Assembly (NCBI GenBank): GCA_963931865.1
Contig: OZ007506.1
Location: 20,878,100 to 20,942,099 of the forward strand
Reading direction: 5' to 3'
DNA length: 64,000 nt
From: Axinella damicornis
Taxonomy: Eukaryota > Porifera > Demospongiae > Axinellida > Axinellidae
Shown here: in pieces, positions 1 through 12,700 of the stretch
How positions within the stretch are numbered: the first letter of the stretch is position 1
Layout of the letters: every line of letters starts with the position of its first letter
Program-made: the position numbers and the translations under genes
The notes under the pieces: model-generated
What the model was told of the DNA's origin: nothing
The model's input: only the letters and a program-made list of their open reading frames with translations
The model's database searches: none

Positions 1-1864
1 ACTGTGTACTCTAATTAATGCCATCCTTGTTGCCCTACACAGTGTGAAGTCCAATAATACATTTTTAGGTATTCATCAGGAAGCACTGTGATTCCAGTTG
101 GTCAAACTGAAACCCTCAAAGAAAATTCCAAGTGTTTCCAAGGAAGTGTATATATACACACAGTATTATGTGACACTTCAAATGAACTTTGGAACAAGAA
201 CCCTAGCTGCATAGCTGAACAAGTAGTCTGCATTTCTTTGGCCACTGAGGGTTTGGCAAGGGGCCACAAGTGGCTGCCAGTCGCAGCTGCGACAGAGCAG
301 GAGGTATTAAACCCTTCAAACTCTCTATGGGTGTGGTGCACGGCAACCACTTAGGGTAAATACGCCGGAGCACATCAAAAGGATGCAAGGATTTGTGTAC
401 ACACATGTTGTAAATATTGAGTGGCTACTTAGTTGCTCAGGGTAGGGGCAGACGAAATGGAATAGGGTACATCTCTGGGTCATCATCAAACCCGTCTCAA
501 CAATGAATAGGGGCTTGAGTTTTGTATTTCCACTAGGCACACAAACTTTGACGGGCAATAGTACAACGCAGACAGAACAGTGAATCTTCACTGAGACCAA
601 TTTGCTTTCTGCCTAGTGCTACAAAGAGGTACCGTAAAGGCAGCCTCGACGGCTAGGGAGAGGGCTAGCTAGCTGCGTACCTGAACGGGCTGAGGCTACT
701 CTACAGTACATGCTGTGCATAATGTATGTACTAAGTTTAACCCCTAACTCTAAATTACCCTAACCCAGACTACTTTCACAGTACCATCTGTGTACACAGG
801 CAGAAAGCCAAGTTGTACCTTGACCTTAGTGAAGAAGCTCTACTGTTCCGTTCGTTATATTCCCTTCTGGGTTTGCTAGCATCGATTCTGACATACATAA
901 CATGTGTATCAGATGTTGTGTATTCCTCAATTTCTGAACTGCATGTGTATGTGATTTCTTACGTTTTCTTCCAGTTGATCTGCGGCAGCTCGTGTTCGCT
1001 GCATTATGTCATCCACTCTCTGTATAGAAGGAAAGAAGAGTATTGAATAATGGACCACATCCAACAGTACTAAGGCCATAAATTGCATCTTTCACTTCCT
1101 GTCTAAGTTCTGAATGCAGCTCTCTGATTGGTTGAATCATAGCCAAATATGGAGACATAATACTCTGTTGGCACACACTGTACACAAAGCATGTGCACAA
1201 CATCCTAGGCACACGATCACGCTGCCTCCCCTCTGTACTTGAAAGAAGCTTTGTACCGGCATTGTGCGCGAGTGTGATGGTTGACAAGGGATGACAGGCT
1301 GCTAATGGACTGATCTGGACACCATCCATATCCGTACACACATGCCCCAGTAGCTAAGTGATACATGACAACAGTTCGTGCAAATTCTTGCATAATTAGA
1401 TGTGTCAAGATGCAACAATAACGCACGGTGCATTAAGCCAACAGGTACTTTGTTTAGCACACAACTATTGATAAATGTCAGCACAATCTCCACCAAGGAC
1501 AGATGGTGGCTGGTTAAAGCCTTGAATGATCTAAACGTTTAAAGTTTTCATACGGGCATCTGATTGGTTAATCCTCAGCTCAATCAGCCCTTTGATTGGT
1601 CAGTCCTCAACTGAATCCGGTATATATACATTTTTGTAATCACAGACAAATGAGAGTCTCTGTAACATGACACATTCAGGGCAGAAGGCATGCTGAATGA
1701 TACTACTATCTGATGATGAATGCAACTGTGCCTCCACACGTCAAAGCCTCTAAAGACAAAGGAGCTGGCTCAAAACAAATTGATCCTTCAGTCCCTCTTA
1801 GAGTACATTTCTGGGCCTTTTGCCTGAGGAAGCTTTTGAATCACAACTAAAACTATCTCCTCAC
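1..1864. other. Unassigned 5' end of window
   Basis: No gene could be assigned with confidence. The coiled-coil gene on the minus strand leaves its last visible exon at 1865 through a GTGAGG donor, so its remaining 3' exon(s) should lie here or beyond the window edge, but I could not identify them. A minus-strand open stretch at about 1009-1341, ending in a polar, leucine-containing segment, is the only candidate exon and matches no family I recognise. The rest is AT-rich non-coding sequence with a TATATATA run near 1621. Confidence 0.4.
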
Positions 1865-3478
1865 CTTTCGTCGCTCGGCTCTCTCCTGTTCTTCCTTCCT
1901 CTTCCGCTCGTCCTCTTGCTGCTTCCAGGCCACCCCAAACTCCTCTGGGAGCAGATCATGTGACAAGCCGAGGGGAACTAGTGCCCCCTCCCCTTCCTCC
2001 TCCGTCCTTGGTATAGCTTCTCTTGATGGTGACTGTTCTTTCTCCTCGACTCCCTCTCCCACGGTCGGTTCCTCACTCTCTCTCTCCCCCTCTGCCACCA
2101 GAACAACCTCTTCCTTGTCCCCAACCTCCTCGAAATGCTGCTCGCCCTTTGGAAGATTAATGACATCGGAATCCTCCTTTCTTTCTTCTCCATCCTCAGG
2201 TTCTTGGTCTTCATGCGAAATGACATCACCGACTCGGGGCAGTTTGGACTGTAGTTCTTTCGGCAGGGACGTCTGTGTCGAGATGATCTCGCCTATTCTG
2301 ACTGCTGTATCAGGAGCAAGGCCACTATCTAGCGATGTATCGTCTATGAGTGGCCGCGCTGGAATTTCACCAATGCTGGTGTCAACAAGCTGCTGCTCAT
2401 CGGCAGTAGGGTGAGGTTCAACATCGCTAGCAGTCTGGCCTGATATGTCCAGTTCTATCTCAATAGAAACTTGCGAGTCAGTCTTACTAACCAATGGTTT
2501 TTTAGCTTCAGCCTCTTTCGTCTTGGGCTCTTCTGCCTCAACCTTGGGAATTTTTTCCCCCGCCTTCTGAGCACCCAATTTTTGCTTGGCAGCTGCTTTT
2601 GGTGACCCTGCTGCCTTAGCTGATGCTGTAGTTTTTCCTGCTCTTGGCGACCCAGTAGCCTTAGCAGGACCTGTAATCTTTGAGCCTGTAGCTTTCGGAG
2701 AACCTGCCGGTTTCTTTGCGCCAGTAGCGGTTGTTTTCCTGGGAGGCTGAACAGTGCTGGTTGGCTGGGGCCGGGTTGGTCCTGAGTGTACGCCTGCTCG
2801 GAGTGATGCTGATGAGCGAGTGGCCTGGGTGCGGGCAGCTGTGGTGGTGGCGGGTCTAGCGGGGGCTGGGGGACTTGGCTTTGAAGTTTTGGCCGCAGTG
2901 GTGGATGGGCGAGAAGGAGCCTTGGACGATGCTGACAGCAGCGAAGTCCTAGAAGAAGAAGAAGAGGCGGTTTTAGCTGTTGCAGAAGTAGGCGGAGTCC
3001 GCTTAGCTCCTGTTGGGGCTGAACTGGCCACCCTCTTCCCTTTCTGCTGCTGCTCCTGCTGTTTCTTCTCTTCTAACTCCTGCTTCCGCTTGGCCACTGC
3101 CTGCTGCCGGGCAAGCTGGGCCTCCTGAAGCTTCTTCTTCCTTTCCAACTCCTGCTGCTCACGAAACTTCTTCGCTTTCTCCAGTCTCTCAGCTGTGGCT
3201 TCCCTCGAGGAAGAAGAGGAGGAGGAGGTAGTATCCCCTCCGCTTCTTGTTGTTGTTTTTGCGTTCAAACGTCCCTTCGCTGCAGCTGAGGGAACTGCTC
3301 GTTTCGTTGCTGGTGAAGCTACAGAACGTTTAATAGAACGTTATAAACCTTGTAATACGATACGAATACCTTCTCAAAACTTCACAGTTGAGTGCAAGCA
3401 CCTAAAAGATAAATTATTGAACTTACTGGCTTTTCTCTGGCGCAGCTCCTCAACAGAGAGCGTAGCTTTGGTAGCCAT
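1865..3478 (-). CDS. Lys/Ala/Ser-rich coiled-coil protein, possibly MAP7-like (3' partial)
   Basis: Two exons are visible. Exon 1 (3478-3427) encodes MATKATLSVEELRQRKA and ends at a GTAAGT donor. Exon 2 (3279-1865) follows a CTGCAG acceptor in the correct phase, and ends phase 0 at AAG before a GTGAGG donor, so the C-terminus is missing. About 488 residues are seen. After a serine run comes a highly charged predicted coiled coil (RLEKAKKFREQQELERKKKL and on). A basic Ser/Pro/Ala/Lys region with repeated TGSPKA-type units follows, then an acidic Glu-rich stretch and a final charged RKEEQERAERR segment. This layout resembles microtubule-associated proteins of the MAP7/ensconsin kind, but no diagnostic motif is seen, so the family is only a guess. 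The start codon lies 242 bp from the divergent receptor gene. Confidence 0.6.
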
Positions 3479-3720
3479 CGCGCAGTTTGTGTACAGTCTG
3501 CTTCTGGGGCTCTGCTCGAGACTGCAGTGACCTGAATTTAAACCTCTAGCTCTGTACACAGTACAACTTAGTTCTCGGTACGCGGTTCAGGCAAGGATAA
3601 TTAAATCCGGGAAATGAACGCCCGGAATTACGTCACATTCCTAGCGCGTGACAAAATTGCAGAGTAATGGATGGGCGTGACCCTGGCCAAGCCAGAGTAG
3701 TGTAGTAGTGTTGTACTCCA
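3479..3720. promoter_or_regulatory. Probable bidirectional promoter
   Basis: This 242-bp stretch separates the start codons of two divergent genes, the coiled-coil protein (minus) and the IPT/TIG receptor (plus). It must hold both 5' UTRs and core promoters. No clear TATA box is seen. The assignment is inferred from spacing only. Confidence 0.45.
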
Positions 3721-6700
3721 ATGGCCTCTTTTAACTCGCAAGCAAGGAGCTGCTGGCTTCTCCTGCTCCTCTTGCAGTGCCTGTTCTGCACCCAGGGAAG
3801 CGCACAGGATGTGAACTGCAGCGCTGCAACCGAACAGCCGGTGTTCAGCGGGGTCGACCCGCCTGCTGGAACGTCAACTATCACTTACACGATATTCGGC
3901 GAGCTGCTGAGCCAAGTTGTAGCCACAACAATCACGATCGGCGGTGCAGACGTCCTCCCAAACATTTTAAGCAGAAATGCATCAGCGATCCAGTTCAGAT
4001 TTGTTAACATCCCTTCCGTTCCTACCATTGCAAACGTGTCTCTGCAGCCGAACAACACAGCTTGCGAGACCCTCTCTCGGACTGTATCGCTCCACCGTTT
4101 TCGTAAGTGTACATGTATGCATGATATTTTAAGCGTAGTTTAATAGCGCGCCTATAAAAAAAAATTAGGCCCTAGTGGCATATTAAACCAGGAGGGAGTA
4201 GCTGCACGAAATGCAAGAAGGTCCTGCGGCACGCCCTGTCCTTTACATCGATGTTTGTGGGTGGAGCTGAAACGTGTGTATTGATATTTTGTACGTCTTC
4301 TTTTTCTCCGTAGCTGCTGTCAATTTAGGAAATGTACAACCCCAACCAGGGACAGTGATTCATACCACCCCTGGGACATGCTTGCCAAGAGAGTGCGGGG
4401 ACAACAGCACGGATTACAACATCACAGTAGGGCCAATTCAGCTGGAAAGGCTGGACGTTGACATGGCAATCCTGCGCCCGTCTGCTGGTTTTGTAGCTCG
4501 TTTTCCAAACTTTGCAATGGCAGCTGACGATGCACCCATGTTTATTGTCACTGAGTATCAGGAATTTGATGCTTTTAGACGGCTTGACTTCCTGCTGCCT
4601 GGAACGATCACAGACATTCGCCCCCGGCAGGGACAAAGAGGTACTAATGTTGCCATTGCTGGTACAAGACTGTTGGGAGATAACCGTGAAGTGATGGGAG
4701 CATCCGGAGTGCAGGTCAGGTTAGGGGATACTCTGGCCAATGTAACGCAAGCAAGTGACACTACCATTCGAATCAGAGTAAACAGTGGCACTCCAGGGAA
4801 TGGCACCACTGTAAGAATAAATACAACTCAAACATTTCAAGTTGGGTCAACCGATTTGTCCTTTGATGGACCCTACACTTCCCTTGCGGATGCATGGACG
4901 CAGCTTGAAGATGGTGTGGTGGTGAGCATTGTTCCTCTTGCCGCACAGCCTGGAAAGAACGTGACTCTGTGCGGAGATCGCTTGCTCGGTGGAGGAGCAG
5001 CAATTGAACAAGTTACACTCGCAGGGCAAACAGTCACCGAGTTTTCCCTAATCCCATTCACCCCCACCGATAACCTGTCTGCTGCAGGGAGTGAGTGCGT
5101 AAGTATAGAGCTGCCCAGCGTTCAAATTCCTGACAGAGGTATCAGTGGTATTGTCACCCTCGTGGCAGATACAGGAGCAATCGTTGATTCAAACCAGACT
5201 TTTTCATACGCAGAAATCAGAAGTGTCTCCCCAATGCGGGGCCAGGTGGGCACTCGTGTGACCATCACTGGGGTGTCTCTCCTCTCTGGCTACGACTCAG
5301 AGACTCCTGAGGTGTACCTCTCCGGGGTGCGGGCAAATGTGATGAGCAGTAACAGCACCACCATTGTGGTCCAGGCCCAGATGCCTCCAGAAATTGACCA
5401 AGGGTCGGGGTCATCCATGGCCATGGACTTACAGCCCAACATCTTTGGAGTACGCGGACCAGTTGAGATTGTTGTCGACAGTCCATTTTCAACTACGTTC
5501 AACGTGTCTATCGATTTAGCATGGACACATGAGCGCCCCGGTGAAATCACAAACATTGACCCTGCCTTTGGGCAATTTGGAACCCGACTTACAATCCAGG
5601 GAGAGAATCTTCTCGGTTATGGAACAAACCTCAGTAGAGCAACTCTCAATGACACGGATGCAGTTGTTGTTGAAGCCAGCAATGACACTGTGGTACTTAT
5701 CGCTCCCGATTCTAGCTCCGTTGGCCTGGTGACAATTGTGCTTATTTCAGACACAGGTGCAGTGGTTCGTGGAGAGGATGTGTTTGAGTACCGTCTGCAG
5801 GGATCCATCACAGCTGCTAGCCCGTCCAGTGGACAGAATGGAACATATGGTGAGTGTGTTTGCATGCATAACAATGTGACAGTGCACGTAGATGTGTGGT
5901 GTGAGTGTCTGCACTGATGTGTGTGTGTGTGAGGTGCATTTATATGTGAGGTGTGTGTGTGTGTGTGTGTTCTTCAGCTAAAAAGCTGCAGGATTTTATG
6001 AACAGCTGTGGAGATAAGTTTGTGTGTGTCACCATGCATTATGATTGGCATGGGAATAGTATCAATAATGGGTGCAAGTATCAGGTGGAGTGTAGTCTGC
6101 TACTGTAAGATTATCCCACCGTTTAAACGGGCGATTAAACATATCCAGTCGAGATGCAATCCACCACATTCTCACTGCATAGTTGGAATGTTAACTCGAC
6201 CACTTGTTATAAATTAGAGAGTTCATTGCCGACTTTATAATTACTCAGCACATCAACAAAGTTAAGGTTACAGCAAAGTGCAAAGTGTCATTGACTACCT
6301 ACCAGTCAGATATCTCAAGCAAGCTATAAATTACATCCCTTCACTTCAATCCTGAGATGCAGCCTGGGTACGTGGTGGCTAACACAGGCTCATTGCCATA
6401 GCAATGGAAAAAACTAGTTAATTTTTTTGTCTATTCAGCTGTGAGGTGGTTCTCTGTACTGGACACACTGATAAACATAGCTGGCTGTGTAGGAAATTCA
6501 GAGGAATGCAGCCCTTCCTCCATAAATGATGTTGCCCACAAACCGGTTACCTCCCAAATTGTTACCATGAATACGCTTTAGCTGGCAAGTTTACAATTCC
6601 TTGCCACTAAATTTTGGACAGTAGTAAATTCCAGTATGGCACTCCCTATTCACAGTTCATATGGCACCCCCTATTGGGTTGAGCCCCCATGTTAGCAGGT

Positions 6701-9700
6701 CTAGTCTACTGTACTATATGCATACCATTCATGCATGCCTACTCTCTCCTCCACCCCACACACCCACACACCCCACACCCACCCACCAACACACACACCA
6801 CTCCACAGTGACCATAACTGGCACCGATCTCTTTGGACACGGCAGCAACATCACTGATGTCTCCTTCCTGGGGATCCCAGCGAGCATCGACTACTCTCAG
6901 ATAAGCAACATGAGGCTGCGGGTCCGAGTGAACTCCAACAACAACACAGTGGATACTCCAGCTTCGATTAGGATGGTTGCAGACACGTCCGCCATTGTTG
7001 AATCCAACGGATCCGTGTGGACATACCTGGTGGAAGGACGGGTGAGCAACGTGATGCCAGCTCAGGGTCAGATTGGAACAATAGTTGAAGTTGTCGGGAC
7101 GAACCTTCTTGGCGGAGGAAGCAATATCTCTGAGATTTTCCTAGACGGAGTTCAAGGGAGGGTGGAGAATGCGTCATCAACCAGTGTCACCGTGGTGATG
7201 GGTGCAATTGAAACCCAGATAACAGGTTTTTATTCTGGACAGGTGTACATTATGGCAGATACTGGAGCAGTTGTGACTGGAGGGGTGTACCAGCATCGCG
7301 AGTCTGGAGTGATCACCAGCTTCTCTCCACAGCAAGGCAGACAGGGTTCCAGAATAGTCCTCACAGGGAACAACCTGCTTGGGTATGGAAACGACATTCT
7401 GGGAGTTGACATTGCTGGGTCTGCTGGGATGGTAGACGCACGTAGTACGACGCAGGTGACCGTCCGAGCAGGATCAGGTGCCAGTGGCACCAATGGTCCC
7501 ATACAGTTGATGATTGACACAGGAGCTATCGTTTCATCCACTCAGAACTTCACGTATGAGCAGTCCGGTCGCATCACCATGGTCGACCCAAGCCAGGGTG
7601 CAGAGGGAATCGGGATACTTATCCGAGGAGAAGCGCTTCGACCTAGCACGACTCGGGTCACTAACATCACCATTGGGGGCTCACTGGTGGCTCGAATTGT
7701 GACCGAATCGGATACAGAGATCTCGGTAATTGCAGGGCCAGCCCCACAAATGAACCCAAATAATGCCGAAATCACCATAACAGCAAGTGATGGATCATTT
7801 GTAAGAGGACAAACTTTCTCTTATCAGAACCTCACCATCTCACTCCCAAACATTGACAGGGGGCAGGAGGGGACTCTCGTGGACATTTCCCTCCCGAGTA
7901 ATCTGAGTTCGTTTGACCCCAGTTTTGACCTCCAAGCCACTATAGATGACCAATCAGCCCAGATAGTGAGCATCAACGTGACTGAACGCTACATCAGTGT
8001 CACGGCACCCCGAGCAAGAAGAGCTGGTACTTATACTGTTGATGTGGCTGTCGAGAACATCGATAGACTGGTTGCAAGATTACGTGACGGATTTACATAC
8101 CTACCGGAGGGTGTGATATTTAGTGCGACTCCCGAATTTGGTCAGAGAGGAACGAGGGTCGTCCTTGAAGGGGAAAATCTCCTGGGGGGTGGGGACCGCA
8201 TTGCCTCGGCTACACTTGCTGGTGTGTCTGCTGTCGTGCGATCAAACACCAGTGAAACAATCGAACTAGAGATATCAGACAACCCAGACGAAGGAACAGT
8301 TGTGTTTCCGTATCTGGGGGACATAGTCTTGAGAGCAGACACGAATGCTATCATCCGAAGACTCGGTGGGTTCACTCTCCTCCAACCCGGACGAATCACT
8401 ATGATCATGCCCGTATCTGGACAGTTTGGCACAAGAGTCAGCATCGTTGGGTCGGACCTTCTCCAGAACACCACCTCTGCAAACATCAGCTCTGTTTCAC
8501 TTGCTGGCCAGATTGCTTCAATTATGGGAGATCCATCTGATTCCCAAATCACCGTGCAAGCAGCAGATGCACCGGGTGGGGTGAATGGAACGATAGAAGT
8601 CACCCTTACGTCAGGAGCTCGGATAACTTCAGATTCCGATATCACATTCCAGTATTTGGAACGGGGCCAGATTACCTCTGTGACTCCGAGTAACGGAACA
8701 GTAGGGACCCAAGTAGAGATAGTGGGCACCAATCTCCTTGGAGGGGGTAACACGGTGACTAACGTCATCCTTGATGGTGTCAATGCCACAAATGTCACAT
8801 CCTCCCCCACCTCCATCACCGTGACAGCCGGAGAAGGAACTCCCGGTACAGCTGGAGATGTAGAGATTATCTCCGAGACAGGTGCCACCGTAACAGGAAT
8901 TGGCCTGTGGACCTACGAGGATTTGGGGACCATCACAAGCGTTGATCCCCCTGTTGGTCAGCAGGGAGTGGATGTACGGATTGCTGGGGTTTCACTCCTG
9001 GGAGGGTCAGCTGCTCGAATCACCAACTGCAGTCTGGCTGACGTTCCTGGTGAGGTGATGTCATCCTCAAATGAACTTGTCATATGCAGAGCTGGCTTCA
9101 ATCTGACCCCTCGCTCGGGCACTGTACGTCTCGTTGCTGACAGTGGCCCTGTCATCACCAGCAATGCCAGTCTTACCTTCACCTACTACGGGGCCTCCTT
9201 TGATCGCATTGAGCCAACAAATGGCACCAATGGAACATACGTCAATATCACTGGAATAAACCTCTTTGGGTTTCCAGGTGGAAATATTTCCGTACAAAAC
9301 GTCATGTTTGGATCAGTGAACGTCACTGAGATCATCACAATCACTGGTAACGATATCCGAGTCAGAGTTGGGGCATCCAACGCGACTAGCGATGATACTG
9401 TTCGAGTTGTCTCCACTTCCGGTGCCTTTCTTGAGCTGGAGAATGCGTGGAGCTACGTTGAACCCGGAGAAGTGATGAGCATTCAACCAGAGTTTGGATT
9501 CCCTGGGGACACCATTACCATCAGTGGAGAGAATCTTGTTCCTCCTTGCGTTCCAGGAGTGAGGGTGATTTTGGGCCAAACAGAATCTTTCACTGCAACC
9601 ATCATCAACACTTCGGCAGTAGAATTCCGGCCGGGCATCTACCAGGAGGGTACTGTCACGGGCAGTAACCTTGACAACCCACAGGATGCACTACCTGTTC

Positions 9701-12700
9701 AGATTATTGCCAGCAACGGAGCAACTGTCTTCACGGACTTGGTCAACTTCCGCTACAATGCCACGGGAGAAATCAACCTCATAAACCCAGATGCAGGAGG
9801 GATTGGATCCGAGGTTGTGATCACAGGACGGAATCTCCTGAGTGACGGTAATGTGTCCCAGGTGATGCTGGCCGGGGTGCCTGTGAATCAGATCGTGAAC
9901 ACAACTGACACTGAAATTACAGTGATAGCACGTGCAGGCCCAGACATGGGGACTTCAGGAGGTGTGCTGATCGAATCGGACAACGGCCGTCTGACAGGGA
10001 TTGCTGGAAATGTATGGACTTATTTCCCTGTCATACAAGCCAGTGATGTCACCCCCCAAACCGGACAGAATGGAACCCTCGTCAACATCAACCTTGCAAG
10101 TAGAATCCCAGCTAACTACAGTGTGGAGCAGGTGGTCTTAGCTGGAGTACCGTCTTCTCCCGTCAACAGTTCAACAATCACCGAGATACGCCGAGCCGGT
10201 CCTTCCAATGAAACACAGGTTGGAAACATCACCATCGAGTACGGAGGTGGAGACACTGGGCTGGGTGCTACCGTCACCATCGTTGACGCGTGGAGGTACG
10301 AACCGCCAGTGCAAATCGACTCGGTTTCGCCGGGACAAGGTTACTTCAACACCCTGGTAGTGATCACGGGAAGCAACTTCCGACCTGGTGGAGTGATGGT
10401 AAGACAAGTCTACCTTGCCAATATCTTGACGACTATTGACTCACAGACTGACACAGAACTTCAAGTTAGGATAGCAGAAATGATAGACTCTTCCTCAGGA
10501 CCTTTGACTGGACCAATTGTGATAGCATCCCAGAATGGAGCCATCTTCACGTCGCAGATTACATTCACCTACGTGCAAGTTAGGGTGAACTCAGTGGACC
10601 CACAGACGGGACAGGAGGGTACTCGTGTGAGGATTCAAGGTGTCGGCCTGCTGGCCGGTGGGACCTCCATCACCAGTCTCACTCTGGGAGGGATTCAAGC
10701 CAACGTGAGCAGCAGGACCAATAGTGACATATTGGCTGTAGCCGCAATGTCCCCCACAGAGACCAATATCACGGACATCAGCTACACAGTAGATACACAG
10801 GCAGTTGTCCGGATCCCAAGTCGCTGGCAGTACGTCCCCCCGGGAGTCATCACAGGTGTGAGCCCTTCAGAAGGGAACAGAGGCACAGTTGTTACGGTAA
10901 CTGGTAGTCGTATGTTTGGTGGGGGTGACAGAACGACCATGGTCCTACTGAACAATATTCCTGCTTCGGAAATCCTTGTCAGTGACGAGAATTTAGTTCA
11001 AGTGGTTGCTGGGGCAAGTGAGAATGCTTTATCTCCCGGAACAGTCCAAGTTATTGCCAACACTGGTGCTTTTACCGAGTCACAGCTTTCCACGGCATCG
11101 TTTACTTACCTGGAACCAGGAAGTGTGACTTTCAACCCACCACAAGGACAGAATGGTACGAGAGTGACCCTTTCAGGCTTGCGCTTTCACAATGGTGAGG
11201 GTGTTAGACGGGTCACTCTAGCAGGAGTTGAGGCTACCATCGAAGGCACACCAACATCTACATCGGTAACAGTGAGAGCAGGAAGACCCTCAAGATTGGA
11301 GTCCTTTGAGGGGCCAGTGAGGATAGAGTCCGGGTTTGGTACAATCACAGAGAGCGAAACAAACTTCACCTACCTGGAGGAGGGCCTGGTACTCTCCGTG
11401 ACCCCCACTCGTGGTCAGAATGGTACCATGGTCTACATTGAAGGAGAACGTCTCTTTGGAGGGGGCGGGAGAGCCCAGAGTGTGTATCTTGCAGGGGTAG
11501 AGGCAGCTATCGTTGACATGAGCTCAGTAAGTATCAACGTGACTGCAGGGGAGCAAACTAATGCGACCACGGGCGATATCATCATCGTGTCTGACTCTGG
11601 TGCTTACGTGCGGAGGATAAATGAGTGGACATATGCTCAGCAGGGTGTGATCACCACCATCAACCCGTCCCAGGGACAGTACGGAACTACGATCACAGTT
11701 TCTGGCGAGAGACTTTTTTCCGGTGGAGATAATGTTGAACAAGTTCTCATAGGAGGTGTTTTGGCCTTCGACATTACCTCCATAAACGAAAGCACAGTCC
11801 GTGCAAGGGCAGGGGAGCCCGGGAATGGAGCAGCTTTTGCTGGAAATGTGACCCTGATTTCAAATTTTGGTGGAAGACTGGAATCTGATGTTGAATGGAG
11901 CTACCTGAATCAGAGCGCAATCACGGATGTTTCTCCCCCGAATGGCACCAGCGATACCACTGTCACGGTAACGGGCACCAACCTGCTTGGAGGAGGTACG
12001 AGAATTGTCAGGGTATTTGCCGCTGGTATTGAAGCCATGAACATTACTGAAGCTGAAAATGAAATGGAACTGGTGTTTGTAACAGGGTTCAACCCCAACG
12101 GCATCGAAGTATTAGGAAACATAAGCTTGGAATCAGATACCGGAGCTCTGACAATCATCGAGAATGGATGGATGTACGAAAATGAATGTCCGTCTGGATC
12201 CTTTGGTACAGTGGACAACTGCACTTCCTGTGATCCCGAGTGTATGCGATGTTTCGGACCAGAGGACACCGACTGCTCCGTGTGTAATAACTTCAGAATT
12301 GTCCTAGCAGACTCGGCCATGAGATGTGTCAGCCAGTGTCCCAACGTCTCCACCCTTGACCAGGAATGTCGAGATGCATGTGAATTGAACCAATTTGCTA
12401 GGGTAAACTCCACTCAGACTGGCAACACGGTTTTCTGCTACAACTGCAGCTCCTTGTGTGATGCAACTCTCAGCTGCTCTGGTCCCGAGCCAACGCAGTG
12501 CGGCAGGTGTGCAAACTTCTTTGACACTTCTTCTCAGTCTTGTGTGCAAACGTGTCCTGTGGGTACATTCAGCAACGAGTCCAACAGCTGTGTGCCCTGC
12601 AACAGCCAGTGTGTAGCCACCGCTGGCTGTTTCGGACCCACCGCAGCTGATTGCAACCAGTGCACCAACGTCCAAATATCTGCATCCCTTATCGACAGCC

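Noticed and set aside
1009..1500. Minus-strand open stretches with a URB2-like feel at the C-terminus
   Set aside because: Similarity was limited to a few residues, the three frames overlap with no clear splice sites, and no start or upstream domain was found.
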